Below the pieces are notes generated by a model. The model was not told the DNA's origin. It was given only the letters and a program-made list of their open reading frames with translations, and searched no databases. Of a stretch of DNA of 13,904 bases, positions 1-6,599 are shown one piece after another (position 1 is the first letter of the stretch; each line of letters opens with the position of its first letter). Source of the stretch: an uncultured Asticcacaulis sp. GTDB taxonomy: Bacteria; Pseudomonadota; Alphaproteobacteria; Caulobacterales; Caulobacteraceae. Location: assembly GCA_946480125.1 (NCBI GenBank), contig CAMLIY010000065.1:1-13904 (forward strand), in the 5' to 3' direction. The translations under genes were made by a program, and so were the position numbers.

Positions 1-1671
1 GGCATCATCCTTGACATACTCCCCGCGCGTCGAAACGGTCGAGGCGGTTTCGGTGCCGATGATCGGCTTGTTGGGATACTTGTCGTGGAAGCCGTCGATC
101 AACTGGTCACGATAGTTGAAGCCGATGACGTCGATCACCTCGGTGATGCCGTCGCCGTAGCCATTATCCATGGCCGCCGTGACCAGACGGGTTGGATCGA
201 GGTCATTGCACAGGCGCTTCATGGTGCGCGCGATATGGGCGCCGCGCTCGGTGCCCTGTTGCGGCTCCTCATTGCCGATCGACCACAGGATGACCGAGGG
301 GTGATTGCGGTCGCGTTTGATCAGGGTTTCAAGCTGCGCCAGACCTTCCGGCGACGAGGTCATCATTCGTGTTTCGTCGATGACCAGTATGCCCATTTCA
401 TCGCACAGGTCGAGCAGTTCGGGTGTCGGCGGATTGTGCGAGGCGCGATAGGCGTTGCAGCCCATATCCTTCAGTTGCTGTAACCGCCAGCGTTGCAGGG
501 CGTCCGGGATGGCAGCGCCAACCCCGGCATGGTCCTGGTGATTGCAGGTGCCCTTGAGCTTGACGGACTGGCCATTGAGGAAAAAGCCGGTTTGCACATC
601 GAATTTGATATCGCGGAAGCCGAAGCGGGTGGTGACCTGATCAAGCAGTTCCGCTGTTGGATCGTTGATCTCACCCCGCATCAGACTTGTATCAAGCCAG
701 CTCAAGTGTGGATTTTCTAAAGACCAGAGAGTGAATTTTGCCGATTTGACGACCTGTTTGACTTCGGTTGATTTAAAAGCCGGAACAGTGACACGTTTAA
801 TGTCGCCATCCGGATTAGGCACATCCGGAATCCCTGCTCTTTGTACCCTGTGGACGACATTGATCGTTTCGTCCTGATCGCTGTCATTCCGCACCGTCGT
901 CGTGACCTCGACCGTGCCGTCCGTCTTCGCCCTTATACAAACGCCATATTGCGGGATATGCACCGGGTTGGTCTTGACCAGCCAGACATGGCGATAGATA
1001 CCGGCGCCCTCATAAAACCAGCCCTCACCCAGTGAGGCGTCAACGCGCACCAGCACCGTATTGGGCGTATCGTCGGTATTGAGGAAGTCGTTCAGCTCGA
1101 CACGAAACGGCGTATAGCCGCTGTCATTGCGCTTCACGATATAGCCATTGATGACCACTATGGCGTCGCGGAACACGCCGTCGAATTCCAGAGATATCCG
1201 CTTGCCTTTATCCGTCGCATCGAGCGTGAACGTCTTCCGATACCAGCCGACACTGGTTTCGGGGTAATCGCGGCCGAGCGGCTTGTAACCATGATTGGCG
1301 GCCGGGTCCCAGACCGCGCCATGATCGTCCGGTTTGAGTGGTGTCTTCGGCTCTTTATGCACGAATGGCAGTTCCACCGCCCAGTCGTGCGGCAGGTTCA
1401 CCGGCCGCCAGTGCGAGTCGTCATAGTCCGCCTTGGCGACCGGCGTGGCGTCCGGTCCTTGCTTGGCATAGGTGCGCTGGTCGGCCCCATAGCCGAAATC
1501 CTTCTCGATATCATTGAGGTGGCCAAAGGCGAACCGCCAGCCGGTATCAAAGCGGGTGCGCCGGTCGTCTTGCCTTATGCTCTCCGTCTGCGCCTGCGAG
1601 ATACCCGCCTGAACGGCAACGAAGGTGGCGGCGGTGCCTGCCAGCAAATGGCGGCGGTTCAGATCGAGCAT
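1..1671 (-). CDS. GH2 beta-galactosidase with Tat signal, 3' end cut by window edge
   Basis: The first 557 residues of a glycoside hydrolase family 2 enzyme are visible; the C-terminal part lies off the left edge. The protein opens with a twin-arginine signal (NRRHLLAG at residues 5-12, then a hydrophobic stretch and an AQA-like cleavage site near residue 28), so periplasmic export is expected. The GH2 sugar-binding domain covers about 40-230, the immunoglobulin-like domain about 232-340, and the TIM barrel starts near 345. The barrel shows CNAYRASHNPP, the acid/base Glu468 in WSIGNEE, and the nucleophile Glu541 in GTETAS. The ATG at 1671 has AGGAA about 9 nt upstream. It follows the receptor gene in the same direction after 241 bp. 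Beta-galactosidase is the most likely activity given the neighbouring endo-galactanase, but other GH2 activities on beta-linked sugars cannot be excluded from sequence alone. Confidence 0.92.
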   Translation of the reverse strand, partial: MLDLNRRHLLAGTAATFVAVQAGISQAQTESIRQDDRRTRFDTGWRFAFGHLNDIEKDFGYGADQRTYAKQGPDATPVAKADYDDSHWRPVNLPHDWAVELPFVHKEPKTPLKPDDHGAVWDPAANHGYKPLGRDYPETSVGWYRKTFTLDATDKGKRISLEFDGVFRDAIVVINGYIVKRNDSGYTPFRVELNDFLNTDDTPNTVLVRVDASLGEGWFYEGAGIYRHVWLVKTNPVHIPQYGVCIRAKTDGTVEVTTTVRNDSDQDETINVVHRVQRAGIPDVPNPDGDIKRVTVPAFKSTEVKQVVKSAKFTLWSLENPHLSWLDTSLMRGEINDPTAELLDQVTTRFGFRDIKFDVQTGFFLNGQSVKLKGTCNHQDHAGVGAAIPDALQRWRLQQLKDMGCNAYRASHNPPTPELLDLCDEMGILVIDETRMMTSSPEGLAQLETLIKRDRNHPSVILWSIGNEEPQQGTERGAHIARTMKRLCNDLDPTRLVTAAMDNGYGDGITEVIDVIGFNYRDQLIDGFHDKYPNKPIIGTETASTVSTRGEYVKDDA

Positions 1672-1757
1672 GGCGACGGTTTCCTGGTGATTTTACAGAT
1701 ACAATGATGGCCGAGTCCCGATGAGGTCAAGACCCGGCCATTGGAATTTAAGAAAGC

Positions 1758-1901
1758 AAGAAACCCCACCACCACTGCGCTTCGCTTGTGGTCCCCCTCC
1801 CCAGTAAACTGGGGAGGTATAAAATTTCTTTTCTTATACCTCCCCGGCTATGCCGGGGAGGGGGACCATGAGCCGAAGGCAAAATGGTGGTGGGGTTTCT
1901 T
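1758..1901. repeat. 144-bp nested palindromic repeat (MITE/REP-like)
   Basis: The outer arms are a perfect 17-bp inverted repeat, AAGAAACCCCACCACCA at 1758-1774 against 1885-1901. Inside is a perfect 14-bp pair, TGGTCCCCCTCCCC at 1789-1802 against 1855-1868, then a 12-bp pair at 1811-1822 against 1834-1845. Two local hairpins can compete with the long fold: 1796-1817 (10-bp stem, 2-nt loop) and 1839-1861 (10-bp stem, 3-nt loop). Similar CCTCCCC-rich palindromes occur dispersed in alphaproteobacterial genomes (from memory). It fills most of the 241-bp gap between the receptor and beta-galactosidase genes, so it could lower or stabilise read-through between them. The rest of the gap (1672-1757) holds only an imperfect hairpin at 1708-1740 and the beta-galactosidase ribosome binding site. 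Confidence 0.85.
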
Positions 1902-1912
1902 ACTTATCTTCC

Positions 1913-4780
1913 TTAATACCTGAACGTCAGATCCAGCAGGTAACGCTTGCCATAAAGGTCATAGCGACCCAGGCGATCCGGCTCGTTGTCATTATAGGTG
2001 CGCAGCGGCGTATCGAGCAGGTTGTTGGCCTGGAAGCGCACCTGGATCACCGGATTGATCTGGTAGCTGATCGAGAAATCCATCGTCGTTTCCGGACGGA
2101 CGCGGATCAGTTGCGAGTCGTCCCAGCCGTAGATGGCGGTGTATTCCGAGTGATACTTGGTGCCCAGGCGGGCATCGATGCCATGATCAGAATACCAGAA
2201 ATCAAGCGCCGCCGTATCGCGCGCCAGACCATTAAGCGGCAGGCCCGCCGACATTTCCGTCAGATCGGAATCGACATAGGCATAGTTGGAATAGATGCCA
2301 AACTTGTCCAGCCCGATAAACGAGAACGACGACTGATAGGTCAGTTCGACGCCATCGATACGGCCGCCCTTGGCCGAATTAACCGGCGAGGTCAGGGTAT
2401 AGACATTGCCGTTGATCGTTTCCTGGCGCGAAGCGTAGCCGACGAAATGGCTAACGTCCTTATGGTAGGCGCTGATGGCGAACAGGGCGTCCTTGTTGAA
2501 GTAGTTCTCGTAGCTGATATCGAACTGGTTGGCTTCGAAAGGTTGCAAATACGGATTGCCAGAGGCGCCCGTATAGGGCGCGGTTGAGGAAATCTGGCGG
2601 GTGATGATCATGTCGTTCAGCGGCGGACGCGAAATGACCTTGGCGGCCGAAACCTTCACATACTGGCCATTGCCGAAATCGAAACGCGCTGTGGCTGAGG
2701 GCAAGACCTTCGAATAGCTGGTGCCGCCGCTGGCCGGCGTGGTGATCATCTGCTGCACCCAGACGCCGCTGCCCGGCGGCGTTTCCACCCAGTCGCCGGC
2801 CACGGTCGAGGTGCCGGCGGAATCGGCGTCGACATCGAGCACGCGCACGCCGATATTGCCATCTACCGGAATGCCCCCCAGCGTGGTGGCATAGGTGCCC
2901 TCGACATAGGCTTCCGCCACCTTTTCCTTGACCCGGTCCGTGATCGGGGTCGACTTCGGATCTATATCGAATGACGTGCCGTAGAGATGTGTGGCCAAAG
3001 CGCCGAAATTGCCGGTCAGTATGGTCGGGACGTTGAAATTCTTGAAATTATAGCTTGTCAGCAGGTAATCCGGCACAGCGCCGATGATGGGGCTAATCGT
3101 ACCGTCAAGCTGGCCCAGAGCCTTGGTCCGGTCGGACACCCGTGCGCCGAACAGGATGCTTTTGAAGAAACCGCTATCCAAATGACGTTCGGCATCCAGG
3201 TGAATGGCGCCCAGTTCGTCGGTGACGGCGCCAAGCGTCGTCTGACCGCCCTGGGCGGTTTGTGTATTGTCTTCCGGTGTCGAAGAGACGGTGATAACCG
3301 GCTTGCCACGGAAGTCATAGCTCATGGTCGAAGGCCAGTAGGCGAACTCATTGGCCGCCCACAGGTTATAGCGCTGCGCCTTGGAATAGGAGGCATCGGC
3401 CGAAACCGTCCAGTGCTCGGTGGTCCACTTGGCGTTCAGCCCCTGGACGATGAGCGTCTTGTCCTCGGTGTAGCGCGCCACCACGGACTTGTCGCCGGCC
3501 CAGGTGACAGTGGCCGCCACCACATCGCCATTGGCGTTGATAACCGGATTTTCACCGGAAGCGGCGGTGCCATCGACATAGTTGGCCAGGTTGCCACCAT
3601 CCCAGTTGCCCCAGACGCCATCGCCATACCAGGCCTGATCCTGCAATTCGTCGATCTTGATGTCGGAATAGAGCAGGTCATAGCTGAGCTGGAAATTATC
3701 GGACGGACGGTATTGCAAACCAAGAGACGCGCCGAGGCGGGATTCCTTCAGGCGCTTGGCCTCAGCCTGCGCGCCCCAGGGCGTATTGTACTTGGTGGCG
3801 TCGCCGGCGATCACCGGACCATTGTCGGCGCCGGAATTGTAACCCCAGCCCTGCACCGACTCGTAACCATTCTTCTGGACCTGTGAGGTCAGGCCGACAA
3901 CGGCGGCGAACTGGTCAGAAAAACGATGGACGAAGGAGGCTGAGGCGCGATAACCCATGCCGTCATAATCGGGAAAGCGTGTGCCGCCGTCATAATAGAC
4001 CGGACCGGCGCGCAGCACGAAGGAGGGGCCCTTGTAATCGAGCGGGCGGAGGGTTTGCAAATCAACCGTGCCGGAAATGCCGCCGGAAATCAGTTTCGCC
4101 TCCGAGGATTTATATACCGAAGCGCCGGAGATGACCTCCGACGGATAGACTTCCCAGCGCACATTGCGGTCGGGTTCGGATGAGGCGACTTCGCGGCCAT
4201 TGACCGTGCCCAGCACCATGCGGGCGCCGAGGCCACGGATCGAGGCCTGGCTGTCATTGCCGCGATCGCGCGCCGCCATCACGCCGGGCAGGCGGTTGAG
4301 TGTCTCGGCGATGGTGACGTCCGGCAGGGCGCCGATATCCTTGGAAGAGATGGCTTCGACAATGCCGGTATTGCGGCGCTTGATATCGAGCGCGTCACGC
4401 AGGGATTTGCGCATCCCGACCACGACGACTTCCTGTGGATCGACATCGGCGACCGGTTCTGCGGCCGAGGCGCGCACGATCACAGCCGAGGCACCGTCAT
4501 TGGTCTTCACAGTCAGGCCGGTATTGGCGATCAGTTGTTGAAGCGCCGCGTCATTGCTGAGGCTGCCGGATACGGCGTTGGTCTGTACCCCTTGCAGATC
4601 GGAGGCGGTGGCCAGCACCTGAAGACCAGACTGCCTGACGAAGGCGGGAATGGCGGTAGCGGCGTCCTGCGCCGGAATATTAAAGGTCTTGGTTTGCGCC
4701 GCCGCGGGCTGCGCGACCATGACAATAGCGGCGACCGATCCCATAAGAGCGGTGCGGAATGCGTTATTCCAGTATGACAT
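1913..4780 (-). CDS. TonB-dependent receptor with STN signalling domain (Xanth-Caul type)
   Basis: This is an outer-membrane, TonB-powered transporter of 955 residues. A signal peptide (residues 1-28, ending PAAA) is followed by an STN domain (about 30-105), the region FecA-type receptors use to contact FecR. Next come a TonB-box-like EVVVVGM (117-123), a plug domain (SLRDALDIKRR, then ALPDVTIAETLNRLPGV and ASIRGLGARM), and a long beta-barrel ending in an aromatic residue (TFRY). The plug matches the style of the Xanthomonas/Caulobacter receptor family, often linked to plant glycans. An in-frame start at 4846 also exists, but ATG 4780 is preferred because it begins the signal peptide directly and has AGGGA 6 nt upstream. 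It sits 99 bp after the anti-sigma gene and carries the candidate ECF promoter box in that gap. The substrate is inferred to be galacto-oligosaccharides from the flanking GH53 and GH2 enzymes; this is not shown by the receptor itself. Confidence 0.93.
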   Translation of the reverse strand: MSYWNNAFRTALMGSVAAIVMVAQPAAAQTKTFNIPAQDAATAIPAFVRQSGLQVLATASDLQGVQTNAVSGSLSNDAALQQLIANTGLTVKTNDGASAVIVRASAAEPVADVDPQEVVVVGMRKSLRDALDIKRRNTGIVEAISSKDIGALPDVTIAETLNRLPGVMAARDRGNDSQASIRGLGARMVLGTVNGREVASSEPDRNVRWEVYPSEVISGASVYKSSEAKLISGGISGTVDLQTLRPLDYKGPSFVLRAGPVYYDGGTRFPDYDGMGYRASASFVHRFSDQFAAVVGLTSQVQKNGYESVQGWGYNSGADNGPVIAGDATKYNTPWGAQAEAKRLKESRLGASLGLQYRPSDNFQLSYDLLYSDIKIDELQDQAWYGDGVWGNWDGGNLANYVDGTAASGENPVINANGDVVAATVTWAGDKSVVARYTEDKTLIVQGLNAKWTTEHWTVSADASYSKAQRYNLWAANEFAYWPSTMSYDFRGKPVITVSSTPEDNTQTAQGGQTTLGAVTDELGAIHLDAERHLDSGFFKSILFGARVSDRTKALGQLDGTISPIIGAVPDYLLTSYNFKNFNVPTILTGNFGALATHLYGTSFDIDPKSTPITDRVKEKVAEAYVEGTYATTLGGIPVDGNIGVRVLDVDADSAGTSTVAGDWVETPPGSGVWVQQMITTPASGGTSYSKVLPSATARFDFGNGQYVKVSAAKVISRPPLNDMIITRQISSTAPYTGASGNPYLQPFEANQFDISYENYFNKDALFAISAYHKDVSHFVGYASRQETINGNVYTLTSPVNSAKGGRIDGVELTYQSSFSFIGLDKFGIYSNYAYVDSDLTEMSAGLPLNGLARDTAALDFWYSDHGIDARLGTKYHSEYTAIYGWDDSQLIRVRPETTMDFSISYQINPVIQVRFQANNLLDTPLRTYNDNEPDRLGRYDLYGKRYLLDLTFRY

Positions 4781-4806
4781 ATTTGTTCCCTGAATGCTTG
4801 TGAGCG

Positions 4807-4824
4807 AGGGGCTTTTTCTCCCCT
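4807..4824 (-). other. Small hairpin in receptor mRNA leader
   Basis: In the minus-strand transcript, AGGGG and CCCCT (5-bp stem, 8-nt A-rich loop) lie between the candidate promoter box and the ribosome binding site of the receptor gene. It is too short and lacks a T-run, so it is not a convincing terminator. A role in leader stability or translation is possible but unproven. Confidence 0.3.
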
Positions 4825-4834
4825 TCTGCAAACC

Positions 4835-4861
4835 AAGATGCCCCACCGGAAAATTTCCGCC
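4835..4861 (-). promoter_or_regulatory. Candidate ECF sigma promoter of the receptor gene
   Basis: On the minus strand the sequence reads GGCGGAAA (4861-4854), 11 nt, then GGCATCTT (4842-4835). The same 16 bases with the same 11-nt spacing occur upstream of the GH53 gene at 7980-7954. The GGAAA core resembles the -35 element of ECF sigma factors (E. coli FecI uses GGAAAT). The second half would be the -10 region. Transcription would then start about 50 nt before the ATG at 4780. Assignment to the sigma factor encoded at 5838-6527 is inference. Confidence 0.68.
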
Positions 4862-4862
4862 G

Positions 4863-4877
4863 AATTGTACGACAATT
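4863..4877. promoter_or_regulatory. Inverted-repeat operator AATTGT-ACG-ACAATT
   Basis: A perfect 6-bp inverted repeat with a 3-bp centre sits just after the anti-sigma stop codon and one base upstream of the GGCGGAAA box of the receptor gene. A close relative lies at 6586-6598, upstream of the sigma gene. The pattern TTGTNNNACAA fits the general TNGTNNNACNA form of FadR-type GntR operators. No such regulator is encoded in this window. Confidence 0.55.
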
Positions 4878-4879
4878 TT

Positions 4880-5851
4880 TTAAAGCACGCTGCCGTCTGT
4901 GCCAATTATGATACGATCGTCGCGCAGGCTGACGGGCACATCGAGCGCGGCATGGACGGCGCGGGCAAAGGTTTCCGGCTGGTCGACATGGAAGCCGCCG
5001 ACCAGTTTCTGCGCACCCAGGGCCGGATCGGAAATGACGATCTGGCGGTCATTATAGCGATTGAACTCGGCCACGGCCTCGGCCAGGGTTTCAGAATTGA
5101 GAACGATTTCGCGGTCACGCCAGGCCAGTTTTCGTTCCACCTCTTCCGGGCGATAGGCTACCGCCACGGCTTCCGGTTTTACCGGCACGAAAGCCTCGTG
5201 GCCGGCGGTCAACATTACCCGCTTCTGTTTGTCATTGATATTCCACGCCTCGACCGTGCCTTCGGTCACCAGCACATCGGCGCCGGCGTCATGCCGACGG
5301 ACGCTGAAGGCTGTGCCCACGGCACGCACGCGGATATCTCCGGCGGAAACGACGAACGGCACCTCGGGGTTCTTCGCCACCTCGAACCACGCCTCACCTT
5401 TCACCAGCGCCACATGACGGATCTGCGGCGTCATATCGACATCAATCCGGCTGTCTGTATTGACAGAGGCGATGGACCGGTCCTTTAGCGGCACGCTGCG
5501 CAACTCGCCCACCCCGGTGGCGACGCTCAGGCGATTGGCCAGCACATAGCCGACAGCCAGTGTTCCCGCAAAAGAGGCCGCCACCGCACCGCACATGACA
5601 TAGCGGCGACTGACGGTCGCCCGGTTGCGCTTCAGTTTGTCTTCCAGCGTGTGGCGGGCTATCCCGACATCTCCGTGGGCCATGACCTGGGCGCGATCAA
5701 GCATCACCCACGCCGCCTCCGCGCGCAGATAGGCGCCCTCATGGCGCGGGTCCGCCGCATGCCAGGCCTCAAAGGCCTGCCGTGTTGTTACGCTGTCATC
5801 ACCATTCAGCCGGGCGACCCACTGGGCCGCGGCCTCATCAATCCGCGACAT
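4880..5851 (-). CDS. FecR-like anti-sigma regulator
   Basis: This 323-residue inner-membrane protein should hold the ECF sigma factor inactive, or activate it, until the receptor signals. The N-terminal cytoplasmic DUF4880-type region covers about 5-48 (QWVARLN, FEAWHAADPRHEGAYLRAEAAW). One membrane segment spans about 84-106. The periplasmic FecR domain follows at about 108-203 (GEAWFEVAKNPEVPFVV, VGTAFSVR, VTEGTVE), and a C-terminal STN-like/DUF4974 region lies at 245-316. The residues before the membrane segment, SRRYVMCGA at 81-89, look like a twin-arginine motif; Tat-dependent insertion has been described for FecR proteins. The gene overlaps the 3' end of the sigma gene by 14 bp, with AGAGGG 3 nt before the ATG, so translational coupling is likely. 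Its ligand-sensing partner is inferred to be the receptor encoded directly downstream. Confidence 0.92.
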   Translation of the reverse strand: MSRIDEAAAQWVARLNGDDSVTTRQAFEAWHAADPRHEGAYLRAEAAWVMLDRAQVMAHGDVGIARHTLEDKLKRNRATVSRRYVMCGAVAASFAGTLAVGYVLANRLSVATGVGELRSVPLKDRSIASVNTDSRIDVDMTPQIRHVALVKGEAWFEVAKNPEVPFVVSAGDIRVRAVGTAFSVRRHDAGADVLVTEGTVEAWNINDKQKRVMLTAGHEAFVPVKPEAVAVAYRPEEVERKLAWRDREIVLNSETLAEAVAEFNRYNDRQIVISDPALGAQKLVGGFHVDQPETFARAVHAALDVPVSLRDDRIIIGTDGSVL

Positions 5852-6527
5852 AAGCCCTCTTAGACAACTTTTGGGACAACTTTTGGGGCAACTTCGGCCG
5901 CCCGGCCCTGGGCTTAAACGCCGTTACCACCGCCGTACCGGCCTCCGCCATATGACGCAGGATGAGGCTCAGGCCGCGGGCGGTTTCCTTTTCTACGATA
6001 TTCTCACTGATGCATAGGGCTTTCGCCGTTTCCGCCTGTGACAGGCCATGCACTTTTCGCAGTTCGAAAACCTGGCGGCAGCGGTCGGGCAGGCCCTCGA
6101 TCAGCCCCAGCACCTGGGTCAGCTCGGCACGCGAAGAGGCCGCACTTTCCGGGCTGGGGCCGAGATCGGCCACGCCCAGTTCATCGAGATTCTGAACGGT
6201 CATGATGGAGACCACCTTGCTGCGTCGCACCTGCTCCAACAGGACATTGCGCGCCGAGCGGAAGAGATAGGCGCGCGGATCATCGATATGATCGAACCGT
6301 TCCATCCGCAGCAGGCGGCAATAGACATCCTGAATAATATCATCGAGTTCATGCGCCTTTACACCCAGTCGCAGCAGCCAATGACGCAGATCCGCCTCAT
6401 GCGGTAATATCTGCGACCCGACAAAAACCAGAAGCGCTGTGCGCGCTGGCCCGTCAGGACGATTTGGCCCCGATGGCCTGTTATCTACGATGCTTTCCAT
6501 CGATATTTCCGCCGCTCCCCGTGTCAT
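5838..6527 (-). CDS. FecI-like ECF RNA polymerase sigma factor
   Basis: This 229-residue sigma-70 family protein of the extracytoplasmic-function group has sigma region 2 at about 42-104 (HELDDIIQDVYCRLLR, DDPRAYLFRSARNVLLEQVRR) and region 4 at about 139-190 (GLPDRCRQVFELRKVHGLSQAETAKAL, then ENIVEKETARGL, the -35-reading helix-turn-helix). It pairs with the overlapping FecR-like gene and the STN receptor, the classic FecI/FecR/FecA surface-signalling trio. An in-frame GTG at 6533 also opens the frame, but ATG 6527 is preferred because AAGGG lies 5 nt before it. The C-terminal tail ends in a short KLxQ repeat (212-223) that lies outside the conserved domains. Expected targets are the receptor gene and probably the GH53 gene, which share a promoter-like box. 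Confidence 0.92.
   Translation of the reverse strand: MTRGAAEISMESIVDNRPSGPNRPDGPARTALLVFVGSQILPHEADLRHWLLRLGVKAHELDDIIQDVYCRLLRMERFDHIDDPRAYLFRSARNVLLEQVRRSKVVSIMTVQNLDELGVADLGPSPESAASSRAELTQVLGLIEGLPDRCRQVFELRKVHGLSQAETAKALCISENIVEKETARGLSLILRHMAEAGTAVVTAFKPRAGRPKLPQKLSQKLSKRAYVAD
5863..5898. repeat. 12-bp tandem repeat in the sigma factor tail
   Basis: Two perfect copies of GACAACTTTTGG (5863-5874, 5875-5886) are followed by a degraded third copy (5887-5898). On the minus strand they encode KLSK, KLSQ and KLPQ units near the sigma C-terminus. The repeat lies just before the FecR start codon. Each unit is in frame (4 codons), so gain or loss of copies would not break the gene. Confidence 0.75.
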
Positions 6528-6532
6528 TTTCA

Positions 6533-6537
6533 CCCTT
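6533..6537 (-). promoter_or_regulatory. Ribosome binding site deciding the sigma factor start
   Basis: AAGGG on the minus strand is separated by 5 nt from ATG 6527. It overlaps the alternative GTG codon at 6533, which therefore has no usable site of its own. This supports the 229-residue form. Confidence 0.6.
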
Positions 6538-6553
6538 TATGGGCTTTTTGAAA

Positions 6554-6582
6554 ATTATAACACAGTAACAGCGATCTGCCAG
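6554..6582 (-). promoter_or_regulatory. Housekeeping-type promoter of the sigma/anti-sigma genes
   Basis: The minus strand shows a perfect TATAAT (6559-6554) with CTGGCA (6582-6577; 4 of 6 matches to TTGACA) exactly 17 nt upstream. Transcription would start near 6547, about 20 nt before the sigma ATG. The operator-like repeat at 6586-6598 lies a few bases upstream of the -35 element. The GGCGGAAA-type box is absent here, suggesting the sigma gene is not driven by its own product. Confidence 0.55.
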
Positions 6583-6585
6583 ACA

Positions 6586-6598
6586 ATTGTAGTACAAT
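6586..6598. promoter_or_regulatory. Inverted-repeat operator ATTGTA-G-TACAAT
   Basis: A perfect 6-bp inverted repeat around a central G lies immediately past the GH53 stop codon and just upstream of the -35 region of the sigma promoter. It shares ATTGTA..ACAAT with the site at 4863-4877. Having both copies in regulatory gaps of the same locus supports a real binding site. The regulator is unknown. Confidence 0.55.
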
Positions 6599-6599
6599 A

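Noticed and set aside
1708..1740. Hairpin TGGCCGAGTC/GACCCGGCCA upstream of the beta-galactosidase gene
   Set aside because: The 10-bp stem has a mismatch, there is no T-run, and no match to the other regulatory boxes. It could be a leader structure, but the support is too thin to list as a site.
1671..1757. Third copy of the GGCGGAAA-N11-GGCATCTT box before the beta-galactosidase gene
   Set aside because: I looked for it and found neither half in the upstream DNA; this gene probably depends on read-through or another promoter.
2987..3886. Long plus-strand frame (299 codons) antisense to the receptor
   Set aside because: It lies wholly inside the well-supported receptor gene and shows no domain, signal peptide or ribosome binding site. 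Long antisense frames are common in GC-rich coding DNA.
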